From Mixophyes australis (lineage: Eukaryota > Chordata > Amphibia > Anura > Limnodynastidae): a DNA stretch of 64,000 bases. Shown here in pieces: positions 34,344-46,180 of the stretch. Made by a program: the position numbers and the translations under genes. Positions within the stretch are counted from its first letter, which is position 1, and each line of letters opens with the position of its first letter. Location of the stretch: NCBI GenBank assembly GCA_036250195.1, contig JAVHZZ010000003.1, positions 343,825,375-343,889,374 on the forward strand. The letters are read 5' to 3'. A model generated the notes under the pieces. The model saw only the letters and a program-made list of their open reading frames with translations. It was not told where the DNA came from and did not search any database.

Positions 34344-34688
34344 GGCAGCACGGTGGCCTAGTGGTTAGCACTTCTGCCTCACAGCGCTGGGGTTATGAGT
34401 TCAATTCCCAACCATGGCCTTATCTGTGTGGAGTTTGTATGTTCTCCCCGTGTTTGCGTGGGTTTCCACCGGGGGCTCCGGTTTCCTCCCACACTCCAAA
34501 AACATACTAGTAGGTTAATTGGCTGCTATAAAAATTGACCCTAGTCTCTCTCTGTCCGTCTGTGTGTGTGTGTATGTTAGGGAATTTAGACTGTAAGCTC
34601 CAATGGGGCAGGGACTGATGTGAGTGAGTTCTCTGTACAGCGCTGCAGAATCAGTGGCGCTATATAAATAAATGGTGATGATGATGAT
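34344..34688 (+). mobile_element. tRNA-derived SINE, best copy
   Basis: 345 bp flanked by a perfect 10 bp duplication GAAAGGAATG (34334-34343 and 34689-34698). The head is tRNA-like: A box TGGCCTAGTGG (34354-34364) and B box AGTTCAATTCC (34398-34408). The middle has GGAGTTTGTATGTTCTCC. The 3' part has ACTGTAAGCTCCAATGGGGC and GCGCTATATAAATAAATG, ending in (ATG)n. A variable-length duplication and microsatellite tail indicate LINE-driven retroposition. Other copies: 5634, 11740, 41502, 62642. Confidence 0.93.
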
Positions 34689-34698
34689 GAAAGGAATG

Positions 34699-36437
34699 TT
34701 AGAATGCAGTAGACAGAGTAAACGTTAAATATGTTAGTGGATTAAGAAGTTCTGCTATTTCTTTTTTTTCTACATCCATTTTACTGGATATTGTGTAAAT
34801 ATAAATGCTATTGATAACAACTGTGTGGGTTATTGAATGAACTTGCAAGAAAGAAAGACGTCAAATAAAGGCAAAACCAATTAACATGTTCAATACAAAT
34901 CTATAGTCTTTGGGAGAGACACAGGGTGGATGCAGGTGTTAAATTATGCAATGTGACATATGCAATACACATCTATATAAATTGCTTCCTTCTTAGCCAT
35001 TACTTTAAGAAAGTTCTATACACAGATGTTTTAATGGACATAATAGGTACAATCATTGCACATAAATATAAGACTATTATTACATTGTGTTGTAAAACTA
35101 ATTTCATATAATAATACAAAATAAAATATATGGACACATGTCACATCAGGAAATAAATGATACTTTAATAAGAATATGTATTTTCACATGTGGTAAGAAT
35201 ACATGTTGCATACTGGAAAACATGAATGTTATATGGAGCATGTAAAACAGGTTTATTATTGCTTCTCCATTAAAAGCATTACTCCCCTGTGACTGACGTT
35301 CTGAAACCACACCAGGATGGAAAGGTATAAACAATATCATATTTTTAAATATACATGCCCAGAGAGGAGTTGCTGTTTGAGGAATTGTCAGCAGTTGGTC
35401 ATGTAATTGGTCGTGATTTCCTACACAATGCGGGATCGGAAGGTGGTTGGAATGAGATTTATAGTTCTGCTGAACAATCAAATGAAACGACATTCGTTAC
35501 TTTGATACAACTGTTGTTCATCGTTCAAGTATAAACTCTAATGTGATATTGGCCCGAATAGTTGTTTGTCTCTCAATTAACTCAATTGTCGGCTGAAAAA
35601 CCCATAGTGTGTACCATGGGAGGGATGACAAATTTTTGCCCGGAGAGCAAGCCTATTAGGAATATTTTAAAGGACAAAAATGCAGGTGGTCCAGTGACAT
35701 AGCCCAAGGTAGCCCACTATGGGACTTGCACGGGGGACAGATGCCCCCTGCCCCCCCCCCCCCCCCAGTCCATTATGCCCCTGGTGTGTACCTAGCCTTA
35801 TAGTGACGAGAGAGAAGATAAGTGGAGTACATCATAGTTAAGGAAGTATAAAATTAGTATGAATGTACTAAAAGTTGCTCTTACAAATTAAGAAAATGAA
35901 TAGTATATCACAATCTACTGTATATGTTACCACCTGGATTGATCGAGGGCACAATGCAGGCATTGAAAAATCCCATGTTGGTGGCGGTGAGGAGGAGGGG
36001 TTTGAAGGTAGCTGAATTTAAAATTCCGGATGGGATTGTTTTTGCCTACTGTATGGGATTGTTTTTGCCTACTGTGTATTAGCCTGCAATGGAAGGTGAA
36101 AAGGCGCTATGAGCATATTAGCCTAGGTCGGCCTGAACACTTAAACAGGCACAAACAAATTAGCGAGTTTCCCAGTGACATTGCCAAATCCCTAATTGGG
36201 TGTAGCGCATGGTGGCAGAGAAAAAACAATTAAAGAGTTATGCAGTGTCATCCCGATTCCCTAATTTGTTGCTTATCCTGCTCACAAGCACCACTCACAG
36301 AGCTAGCGCTACGGTAGGGAGTGTATTTTTCCTTATAAAAGACAATTTTTTCTAATGAACACTGAAGCAATGACATCAGAATTCATCTATTCATTTTTAT
36401 TCCTTGCTTTAAAAACAATATTTTAATCATTCATGTC
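34699..36437. other. AT-rich, no gene seen
   Basis: Contains a 17-base C run at about 35750-35766 and a tandem TGGGATTGTTTTTGCCTACT at 36030-36075. No gene recognised. Confidence 0.5.
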
Positions 36438-36445
36438 AGTCCTTA

Positions 36446-37277
36446 CTAGAGATAAGCGGTTCGGATTCGGAGAAATCCGACAGACCTGAGATTTGGGGTT
36501 GCGAGTAGATACAAAGCATGATACGATTCTTTGCACCAAAAATGGGCCTTAAAATGAAGAAAAACATAATTTCCAGGAAAATATTGAACCAAAATGCTTG
36601 TTATACAGGAAGCGTATCATTGCATTTTCGGTTATAGAGAATACCCATTTGTGTACTTCCTGTTTTGACACATCCGGTTTATGTGTTATAAGGTGGAATG
36701 CATATTGTTTGCAGTGCCTCATAGAGAATACAAGGGAGCCATTGCCTCATATATTTTGCCATGATATGCAAACTATCACTTTTTGAAGATCCATGAACAG
36801 CAACTGAAGATAATCTGGGACTGCATTAAAGTCAGGTAACTATGTTTGTTTTTTTAATATCTGTCTTTTCTGTTGTTCTATGTGATTGTCTTGCCCAAGG
36901 TTCAAATGTAGGACTGAAAAATGTAATTATAATGTGAGATATGGAATTAAATGAAAAGAAAATGAAAGCAGAACTGGTGATTGTACCTATTAGTAAACTA
37001 CAATGTATTCTTGATGTTAATCTGTCATTGAGTTTAGCCAGCCAGCTCGCTGCATGACTGTAAACGAATTTTAATGCTAGAAATATTAATATAGGAGCAA
37101 AAATAGCTCAAAATCACATAAATTTATCCATGTTTCACAGTTTTTAATTAAATCCATATCCAAAACCAAATCCTTTCAAGATTTGTGGGCAAAACCTGTA
37201 ACAAAACCAAAACACAAAGATATTTTAGAACCAAAATCACATCCAAAACCAAAACACGGGGGTTAATGCACATCCCT
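36446..37277. mobile_element. Non-autonomous hAT-type element, 832 bp
   Basis: A perfect 8 bp duplication AGTCCTTA (36438-36445 and 37278-37285). Ends CTAGAGATAAGC and GCACATCCCT are only loosely inverted. The right part has the A-rich AACCAAAACAC repeats seen inverted at 31873. No transposase frame. Confidence 0.75.
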
Positions 37278-37295
37278 AGTCCTTAACCCAGTCTA

Positions 37296-37383
37296 AATTC
37301 TCTACCTAACAAACACACACTAATGATACTTTTATCAAAAGTTAATTAACCTACCAGTCTGCTGTTGGACTATGGGAAGAAAC
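37296..37383 (-). mobile_element. SINE fragment
   Basis: Internal minus-strand piece: TTAATTAACCTACCAGTCTG followed by GGACTATGGGA, matching the middle of the SINE family. Confidence 0.6.
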
Positions 37384-37889
37384 TTAAGCATATATATTAA
37401 GAGCAATCATCAACATTGCCATTAACATCACTTTTGTTGAGTCTAGCTGCTGAAAACTAACATTCATGGATAATGTTGACATATGTATTGTTTATACTAT
37501 CCAGACACAAGGGCACACAGGGGTTTATGGCCTATGCTTATACTTTTAGTACATGTTGTTCTTCTGCCCTGTGGAACAGGATGAGAGACGTACATGATGT
37601 ACCTTACCACATGTTACATACTGTCTTTTCCGAGAACAGGTGTTTGTTTAATTTCTGAAGCTTGAACAAAGTTCTGATTGAAGCTAGCATAAACTATTGA
37701 AGTTTGATAATAAAGTATATAAACTACTAAAGGAGTGTGTAATACATGAGTAGTGTGAATACTATTGTAAACAACTGTTAACTATATACATATAAATGAT
37801 GTCATATAGTGATAGGGTATGCCTGTAAGTCACCCAGAGAGTACAAACATAGCAATCTATACATACTTACTGTAATTACTTTTCATACC

Positions 37890-38194
37890 CATAGGCAAAC
37901 CGAGGGGGGGGGGGTTTCCTAGTGCCTGTTAACCCCCCATCCATGGCTGTGGCACTGTATAATTGAGGTGGCTGGACCCTGCCCCCGCTTCACATGGCTC
38001 TGCTTGAAAAGGGAGAGCTGCGTGCACCTAACAATAGTGCAGGCAGCATTGCCCATGTATATTATGGGCATAGGAAGAGTTGGAGAGCAGCCAAGCACTG
38101 TCTAATATTATAGTCACGCCCCCATGCATGCTGGTCACGCCCACTGGTGGCGTGGTGTGGAAACCCCCCTATACAAATCCTGCGTTTGCCCCTG
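37890..38194. mobile_element. MITE with GGCAAAC termini
   Basis: Left CATAGGCAAACCGAGG with a 12-base G run and TTTCC. Right GGAAACCCCCC...GCGTTTGCCCCTG is its inverted partner. ATACC flanks both ends (37885-37889, 38195-38199). No coding sequence. Confidence 0.75.
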
Positions 38195-38734
38195 ATACCT
38201 GCCGCCAGAGATGTGGGGCGGTTATAAGAAAAGTAGCGGTTGGTGTGGCTTGATGATGTGATTTGCATTATCAAGTTGTGGGGTAATAATATGTTGATGT
38301 GAATTTGTTTCCTCGTTACCCCAGCCTTCACTGCTCCTTTCATTACCGGCTTTCCTAAGAGTCCAGAAGGCACCCTAATCCAGGAGTCTCCGTGGAAGGC
38401 AACTATGAATATATGTTCTCACAATATGTTTCTTACAGCTACTTTGCTAAATTTCCCACCTTCCCATCTTAGTGACTGAATCACATAACACATAGCAAAA
38501 TAAACTGACCACCATTGTCCCATCTCTATTCATAGATTATAAATTAAGCAAAATTATAAACTCAGTACGTAATGGCAGTCCAGGGAACGTGGAAGCAAAA
38601 GAGAAAGTTTAGCCCCAGAACTTCGCAGCTAGAAAAAAATTAGAATTGAAACAGCACTGTGCTAGTTTATAAAAAGAAATGATTATTGGACATAACCATG
38701 CTATACAGGACTTTGTAATCAGCTCCTGTTTTAG

Positions 38735-38866
38735 GAAAAAACAGTCAGTATTTAACTTATGTGCAAAATAGAAAACTAATTTTCACCCCTTGCATTTTAA
38801 CATGGTTTTGTCCAGGAGACTTAAGTAACACATTTCTTGCCTAAGTTCATTAATGAATCAGGTCCA
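38735..38866 (-). mobile_element. MITE, right arm of the GGCCTGATTCATTAAGG family
   Basis: AACAGTCAGTATTTAACTTA, ACATGGTTTTGTCCAGGAGA and the terminus TTCATTAATGAATCAGG match the right arm at 57635-57788. Confidence 0.8.
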
Positions 38867-38916
38867 CAATCCGTATGTAACATAATTGCACACCAGTGTT
38901 CATAAAGTGTGTAATT

Positions 38917-39300
38917 ATTAGAGATACTCAGGCTCGGTTTTCTGAAAACTGAGCCCACCCGAATTTAGGGGATCCGAGTAGGCTTGCAAGCCGGCTCGGT
39001 ACTTTTGAACGTCCTTGGATCTGAATTGAGGCAAAACCTCATTGTTGCGTTATCGGATCTCGCAGGTTTTGGATTCCATAAGTACCTCCTTCCCCAGGAG
39101 ATCCGGCGCCTTTGCTCACACAGCAACAGGGGTAACAGTGTTCTTGTCACTCTCCAGTGACATTGCTCAGTGCCATTGCTCACACAGAAACAGGGGTAGC
39201 AGTGTTCTTGTCACTCTCTAGTCTCCAGTGCCATTGCTCAGTGCCATTGCTCATACAGAAACAGGAGGGATAGCAGTGTTCTTGTCACTTGACAATAATT
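38917..39300 (+). mobile_element. Interspersed element related to 45681-46628, with short tandem repeat
   Basis: TTAGAGATACTCAGGCTCGG, ACTGAGCCCACCCGAAT and CGGATCTCGC match the inverted right end of 45681-46628. From 39105 a 65-80 bp block with GGGTAACAGTGTTCTTGTCA and CAGTGCCATTGCTC repeats three times. Confidence 0.7.
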
Positions 39301-40500
39301 GACTGGAAATGACTGGAAATTAAACTCAGACCCTCACCTGCTGATCTATTGCTGATCTATTGCTGAGCAATATATTCATTGCTTACAATACAGAGCTTTT
39401 TGTGATCACACCTCCCCCCATGTAGAATGCAGAGCTTACTCTAGTGACACCATCCCCTCATTACAATACAAAGCTTACAACATTGTTGACAGCATCAAAC
39501 TGCCCTCCCCAAACAATGTATATGACGGTCTATAGACCTAGGTACAGTGCGCATCTTATGGTGCAAGGCCAGCTTCTGATATCACAGATGTCCATAGAGC
39601 ACTTATTGCAATTAGTCATGCTAGCAAACCCTCTAAAGTGGCGATCATTCCTGTGATAGGTAACGATGAGCTGCGGGGTTGTTAGTTAACAGCAGGGCTG
39701 CAATCATTGGGGTAAAGGTGGTACAATTGTAATGGGCCCAGACAGACTTGGGGGCCTGGTGTGATTGATGTATCTTTCTGATCTGCCATCTTGAATTTGA
39801 CTTTTTTTTTTAAATAAATTTTTCTCTTAGTGGGGCAATGTGGCGGTTCCCAGTCATTGACCATCTGGAAGTACATTGCAAGGTGACCTCAGCGGCCCGC
39901 TCCCGTGGAAAAGGGGGGGTGAACAAGCCCTGGGAGATGTACCATGTGGGGGTGCCCTGTCTCTTTCCTTTGCATTGGGCCCCACAGTCTCAGAAGGTCT
40001 GTGTCCAGTTACCTGCTTCACTTGAACACAGACAGTGAACAGGAAACCTGATAAATCTTCCTAACCTCAGACTGTCCAGATGAAACGCTGATTGGTGACA
40101 ACTATAGAGCCAATACATTATTTTTTAAGAGCTGCATGGGGATGTCAAGTTAACAGTAAAAAAGTAATCGCCTTTATATTTAATAGTTGAACATTTTAAT
40201 TTTGGGGTTTAGTGGTCCTTGAAAAGTATGACACATTGATAAAAGTTTTTGTTTTTTTCATGGTAGAGTCCTTTAATAGGCACATGTAAAGTGCTGCCAA
40301 GAAATTCACGGACATTTGTGATTTCAGTTAAACAAGTTGTTTTTTTTTTTAAAAAAAAAAATCTCTGCTATGCTCACTGTTCTTGCTGTAATCCTGTGCT
40401 GTTATCTCTTGTAAGTTTTTGCTTCAAGGTCTTTGTGATGCTGGAATACTTCCTAAATAAAAATTGACACAAAATTGCCATCAAATAATGTTGTCACTAA
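39301..40500. other. No gene seen; upstream flank of the exon
   Basis: 39690-40000 has GGGCCC-rich fragments typical of decayed MITEs, and 40338-40362 a T-run/A-run junction. TTCAAGGTCT at 40433-40442 is close to an SF-1-type site and CAGCTG at about 40550 is an E-box. Both motif classes are known in gonadotropin-receptor promoters, but single matches are weak evidence. Confidence 0.35.
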
Positions 40501-40638
40501 ATGGTATTTTACAAACTGAATTATTTACTCAGCACTTCAGGGCACGGCTCAGCTGAAGGCGGACCTAAGCAGGTTTGTTGTCACAGGACACAAGGATTTA
40601 TCACTGAATGGGCAGCAAGCAACGTACTGTATGCAGTT

Positions 40639-40778
40639 ATGAGGCTTCTTACCTACATCTTCACATTGGTATTGTTGCACCAATGTTGTGGATGTCGTTT
40701 CTATAGCAGTATTTTTGTCTGTCAGGGAAGAGACGTGGAGTTCGTTCCCAAGGATATTCCAAAAAATGCTTCAGAAGT
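40639..40778 (+). CDS. fshr: First coding exon of a glycoprotein hormone receptor, probably FSH receptor
   Basis: ATG at 40639 starts 46 codons plus two bases, ending at donor GT (AAGT/GTAAGTAC, 40778/40779). Residues 1-18 form a hydrophobic signal peptide (MRLLTYIFTLVLLHQCCG). Residues 16-46 have the cysteine cluster and the pattern FVCQGRDVEFVPKDIPKNAS of a leucine-rich-repeat N-terminal cap. The spacing C-x-C...F-x-C-Q...V...P-x-D-x-P-x-N-A-x-E, ending in a phase-2 intron, is that of exon 1 of gonadotropin receptors, closest to FSHR. NAS at 43-45 is a possible N-glycosylation sequon. The protein would be a Gs-coupled receptor in gonadal somatic cells. The upstream frame is open but lacks coding character and is treated as 5' UTR. 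Later exons are not seen. LHCGR, TSHR or another LRR protein remain possible. Confidence 0.7.
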
Positions 40779-41501
40779 GTAAGTACAAAACTTCCTGCTG
40801 AGAATAATGAAAACTTTATGATTTTGTATACATTTTGTTGATTGTCTCCTGTAACACTGCAATGTTGCATTGTTCTATGTTTGCATTGTTCTTAATGTAA
40901 ATGTGATATACATTTCATTACATCATCCTGGCCTGACTCAGCTCTATCGCTAATGAAATTGTAAAGTTGTGTTCATGTTCCTTTTGCAAGTAGTTGTCCA
41001 TAAGTAGCTATGGATAGCTACAGACTGTATGTAAGAAACTAATTCCATTTACACAATTCTCTTTAAACTAATTAGGAAGACATGGGTAATAAAGACATTA
41101 TTTAATAAAGCAATGGAAAAGCAAAGCGTCAACATATGCAACTTTGCTTTTAGCATCTGAGCAATTTGGGAACCGTACTGGGAGCTAAATTATTTTATGC
41201 AATATCCTGCAGACTTTAGAAATTGCTAATCACTATATTTCTAAAATGTATGTAAAGAAATGTAAGGCTATTTAGCACTATTAGCAACTCAAGAACTTGG
41301 TAAAAAGAAGGAAAATGTGCATTGCCTTATTAAAATCACCTGTTATTGTTATTCATGATCTTCAAATACATGAAGCTCCACAGATTGTAATAATATGTGA
41401 CTGTTGGAGGAAGGTATGGAAAATATTTGACAGATTTGTAAAACATTGGTAAAAGACAGTGGTATTCTTTTCAATATTAAACTTGATACTTGGTAAAAGT
41501 A
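40779..41501 (+). other. Putative first intron, start
   Basis: Begins with the consensus donor GTAAGT. AT-rich; no exon or repeat recognised up to the SINE. If the exon call holds, all following sequence to 64000 is intronic. Confidence 0.5.
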
Positions 41502-41850
41502 GGCAGCATAGTGGCTCAGTGGTTAGCTTTTCTGCCTCACAGCACTGAGGTCATTAGTTCGATTCCTGACGATGGCCTTATCTGTGTCGCGTTTGTATGT
41601 TCTTTCTGTGTTTGCGTGGGTGTCCTCCAGGTGCTCCAGTTTCCTCCCACACTCCAGAAAATATACTAGTAGGTTAATTGACTGCTATTAAATTGACCTT
41701 GCTATTAAATATTTAATTGACTTTAGTTTGTGTGTGGGTTTGTTATGAAGTTTAGACTGTAAGCTCCAATGGGGGCAGGCACTAATATGAGTGAGTTCTC
41801 TCTACAGTGCTGCGGAATTGGTGGTGCTATATAAATAGCCGATGATGAAA
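41502..41850 (+). mobile_element. tRNA-derived SINE copy
   Basis: A box TGGCTCAGTGG and B box AGTTCGATTCC are intact. The body matches 34344-34688, with a short internal duplication near 41690-41720 and a GATGATGA tail. Confidence 0.92.
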
Positions 41851-42999
41851 GTATGTATGAGCTGGGCAGATGACTGTTGATAGTGGGCATAGAAATGAGG
41901 CCCACCACATATATGTGTGGCTGTATATGCTAAATGTATTGCACAGAGTTGTAAAAAGTGGATATAGAACAGTGGTGGGAATAAGGCTCTGACCACAGAG
42001 TGGTATGAGATTGAGGTTGAACTATAGGTGGGTATTTATGCTGGTTGTATAAGTTGACCATGAGGCTGTTATGTTGGGTGTATTATATTATGGGCCTGAG
42101 ACTGTTAGTATAATAACTATAGGACTATTGTGGGCATAAGGCTGTTATGCTGAGAACAGGGTTGTATATGGTGGGAATGGAACAATTTGTACTCCTTTTT
42201 TATAATACCAGGAACAATAAGCAACATGGTGCCATAGGCAACATACTGGTTTGGGTCCCCTTCCCCCTCTATTTGTTGAAGAAACCCTACAACATAAAAT
42301 GGGTTATGGTGATCTTGGTCCCTCAGTGTACAGTACATTGGATCCTATGCTGGAGCCTAGGTTGGCTAACGGACATGTCAGCTATGAAATTAAGAGTATT
42401 GTTTTTTTACGCATTTTTTCATTGTATATGAAACAGACAGGGTTGTCATTGTCATTTCCAGTGACCCCTGCCAGATGTTTTGAATCTTCATCGTACCCAG
42501 GCGCCTATTCCGATCCCTGCTCTGTTCAGAGCGGGGACTTGGAGGCTAAGAAGGAAGGTGCCCAAGCCAGAAAAATATATATTTTCAGCACAGGCAGACT
42601 GACAGGGCGCATCGGTAAGTACAGCACCCTCCTGCCATGCTTACCATGCTAACCGTGTTTCGCCGGCCCTGTATGCAGATGTAGCATGAGTCAAATTATC
42701 TTTAACAAGAAGCGATTATGCTATCATTGTGCAACCCATGCAGTACACTTTCTCCATGCATAATGCTAATTGTTTTCCATATGTTCATTGTAAATATGTG
42801 AGGTGATAACTGCAGTTTACACTGTATGATAGGTGCTGGTAATAATAAACCATTAAAATACTTCATTATTTTTATACAAATTAATTGACATCATATGAAG
42901 CCTGAGCAGAGGTAACTGTCAGTCACTTGCAGATAAAACACTGAATAGAATAGATTACCACTGCTCAGATCACAGATGCTGCACTTTGTACAAACTACT
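41851..42999. other. No gene seen
   Basis: A 133-codon frame at 42251-42652 has no recognisable domain. GC-rich sequence around 42450-42670 (CAGGGTTGTCATTG and CCGGCCCTG at the edges) may be a decayed MITE. Confidence 0.4.
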
Positions 43000-43015
43000 A
43001 CTACTACTACTACTT

Positions 43016-43082
<67 letters not shown>

Positions 43083-43108
43083 TTATTATTATTATTATTA
43101 TTATTATC
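43000..43108. repeat. Compound microsatellite (CTA)n(AAT)n-(ATT)n
   Basis: (CTA)n followed by (AAT)n, then GATT and (ATT)n. The last two blocks form a perfect inverted repeat with arms of about 27 bases. Confidence 0.97.
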
Positions 43109-44367
43109 CTCATCCAGACCTGGTACTAGACACCCTGAGCTGGTTTCCACTATAACAAGGAGATAATGAGCATGAGTCTTGTGTGGGGAAGGATCAGCAA
43201 AAACAACATGCTTGCAGACTATAAACCTGAAAAAACTTTCAGGATCATATCAACCACCCTGGACTTTAGGGAGCAGTGTAATGATCATTATTGGGTCTCC
43301 ACAAGTGGAAACTTTGCTACTCCGATGTCCCAGGATAAAGAACAGCAGTCCTAAAACATATCTTCCAACTTTGGAGCACCAGGAATCGAGACCTAGGCAT
43401 GGCCACTTTACAATGCTAGGGATCTCCACATAACGATGGGGATGTGGTCACAGTAGACGGTGTACTAGTGCTTTTGAAGCATTAGGTTACCCCATCCATC
43501 CCTCTCAAGACCCATTCCTTGATGCTTGCACCAGTGGCAGGTCTGCGTGGCAACCGTTCTCTGGTGATATGCAGAGCTGCAGTCAATGGGACATGCCTCA
43601 CAACTTTCTGACCCTTGAGACAAAGCTGTACCAATTGGGATAGCGGACTGTCCCACATAAATTGGGACAGTTAGGTATGCTAACACGAACACAATTTTAA
43701 AAAAATCTTTAACTGAATAAATAATCACCTAAAATCCTTGTTCTAATATAACTTTGTGATATATAAAATAAAATCTTCTTTCTTCTTTATTGATCCATTG
43801 TAATCAAAAATAAAATATTCTTTCTTCTGTAATGTAAATTGTCTCCTTCTAATAATTTCTGCCAAATGAAATCTCAGTTTTGTGCTGGTCAGTAAAATTA
43901 GGTGTACCAATGCATCTCTTTCGTACTTTATAGGGAACACCTTCATTCGGCCCATCTACTTGTACAAGCTTCTGCTCCTACGCAAAGATATGTGCCTCAG
44001 CAGAAATGTCGACTAATTTGCACAAATCGAGGAGCACAATTGCTCCACATCTGTATTTTCAATGTAAAACAGCCATTTCTCATCTTAACAAAGTACTGTA
44101 GGAGTGTATAATAAACATTAGGCTGTTGAAGATCAATGGGAAGGATACGTTCCTCACTGATAAGTGAATTTAACATTGGTAAATGTTCAAAATTATCTTC
44201 ATTTCTATGTACAACCATCTTTGGAGGATGAAGACCATTTGGGTGACTATGGCTGTGCTTATAGAAATGTTATAAAGTGGGATTAATATTTAGAAAATTA
44301 GTAGTGCTTCTGAAAAGTAAATTTGCTTTAAATTAATGAAATTGTATTATGTTAAACTTCTACCTAT
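43109..44367. other. No gene seen
   Basis: Short frames only. GGGACAGTTAGGTATGCTAA near 43660-43682 resembles termini of common amphibian MITEs. Confidence 0.45.
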
Positions 44368-44890
44368 TGTCATGAGCCTCGGCGGCTTGGCACTGCCGCG
44401 ACTCGTTCCAGCTCCCTGGCTGCATCCCGGCCATCGTCATGAAGGCCGGGGTGACTCTTCCGCTTCTCGTCCCGGCCGGGGCTAATTCCTCCCTGATTCT
44501 GATTGACCGTTCCATATATTTAAGACAGGGAGGGCTTAGCCTCCCTGCTGGTTACAGCATCCGCTACCTGTGTGTTGCTGACCTGCTTGTTTCCTGACAA
44601 TTCTGACTGATTCTACAGTGTGACCTTGCCTGAACTTTTCGGACTTTGCCTGATTGCCTGTTGCCCTAACCTTTTGCCTGGATTTTGGATATCGTTTCTT
44701 TGCCTGTGACCTGACCTTTGCTTAAATTTTGGACCTGATTGATTGCTGCCAGCCCTGACATTCGGCCTGTTTTCTGACCCTTCTTCTGGCCACGGTTACA
44801 CTACCCAGGTCTGGCTTCCGCCTCCAGTCTTCCGGTTACTTTATCCTACACCGTGGTTATCCTGATAAGCCTCTACTACCAAAGTTGAGC
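44368..44890 (+). mobile_element. Solo or truncated gypsy-type LTR
   Basis: Starts TGTCATGAGCCTCGGCGGC. A TATA-like ATATATTTAAGACAGGGAGG lies near 44514-44533. A long C/T-rich tract of CCTGACC, TTGCCTG and GGATTTTGG phrases follows to about 44880. No matching 3' terminus or target duplication was found, so the end is approximate. Confidence 0.55.
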
Positions 44891-45680
44891 ATGCGGAGGA
44901 TCTCCAATTGAACAGGCTATAAATCATATATACTACACTAGCAGATGCATACATAATAGAAACCCGTGGAATTAAATGTGTAACAGGCATAGAAGTAAGA
45001 AAAACAAGGAGACTAAACTTATTGCTCTCCTCCCCTGAGGGCAGCAGGGACCAAACACTTCCATGGGGAAGAAGCTGCAGCTCAGTCCCCCCCAGTGTAG
45101 AAGGACATTAATGAATAACAAGCAATAAGAGACACAGATAATCCTGTCTTTTTATACTTCTGGTACGCTTATTCACAAGTGGAGTGTTAAATTATTACAC
45201 TATACGCAAGTTTTTCCTGTTTTCTTGGTTTATGAGATGAATCCATAAGTCTAAGAAGTATACCAGATTGGACCTGCACAGTTGACCTGCTGATGTTCGC
45301 ATGTTCCTATATATATTCGGTACGCATATAGGAATATTACTTGGAGGCGCCTATCCATTCTCCTTTTGTTTTATTAAGATATATCTGAATTTATCACCCG
45401 GTCCTTTGGAAGTGAGGCAGCCACCTGTACATGTGGAGTGTTTTCTGTATATTGAGGGACTTTCAACCGGATTATTAAGTAGAGCACCTATTGTATCTAT
45501 TTTTTGGTTTTACAATATATACAAACTGGCACTGCAGTGGCAGACAGGATGGCAGTTTCAAAAGCTAGGCCCCAAGAGCACATAATGCCAAAAAAATAAG
45601 TGCAAGATGGAATTGTCCTTGGGCCCTCCCACCCACCCTTATGTTGGTGAAATAGGACATGCGCACTTTAACAATTTTTG
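44891..45680. other. No supported gene
   Basis: A 94-codon frame at 45301-45585 shows no domain. GACCTGCACAGTTGACCTGC near 45272 suggests repeat-derived sequence. Not assigned. Confidence 0.4.
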
Positions 45681-46180
45681 ACTGCAGGAACAGTGAACGT
45701 AGTTAAATATTGCAGTACTAATTCTTTTATACTGCAGGAATAGTGAACGTAGTTAAATATTGCAGTACTAATTTTTTTATACTGCAGGAACAGTGAACGT
45801 AGTTAAATATTGCAGTACTAATTCTTTTATACTGCAGGAACAGTGAACGTAGTTAAATATTGCAGTACTAATTTTTTTATACTGCAGGAACAGTGAACGT
45901 AGTTATATATTGCAGTAGAAATTCCTTTTTACTGCAGGAACAGTGAACGTAGTTAGATATTGCAGTAGAAATTCCTTTTTACTGCAGGAACAGTGAACGT
46001 AGTTAGATATTGCAGTACTAATTTTTTTATACTGCAGGAACAGTGAACGTAGTTATATATTGCAGTAGTATTTTTTTTATACTGCAGGAACAGTGAACGT
46101 AGTTAGATATTGCAGTAGAAATTCCTTTTTACTGCAGGAACAGTGAACGTAGTTAGATATTGCAGTACTAATTTTTTTAT
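45681..46180. repeat. Exact 50-bp tandem array, ten units
   Basis: ACTGCAGGAACAGTGAACGT starts at 45681, 45731, 45781, and so on every 50 bases to 46131 (unit 2 has one substitution). Each unit has the inverted pair ACTGCA...TGCAGT. Variants alternate: units 1-2 and 3-4 form similar dimers, and units 6-7 recur as 9-10. Confidence 0.97.

Noticed and set aside
34344..34415. A functional tRNA gene
   Set aside because: A and B boxes are present, but the clover-leaf is not complete and the sequence continues as a SINE body with flanking duplication.
40501..40638. In-frame upstream extension of the receptor exon
   Set aside because: The frame is open from 40501 but the encoded residues look non-coding, whereas the ATG at 40639 directly begins a proper signal peptide.
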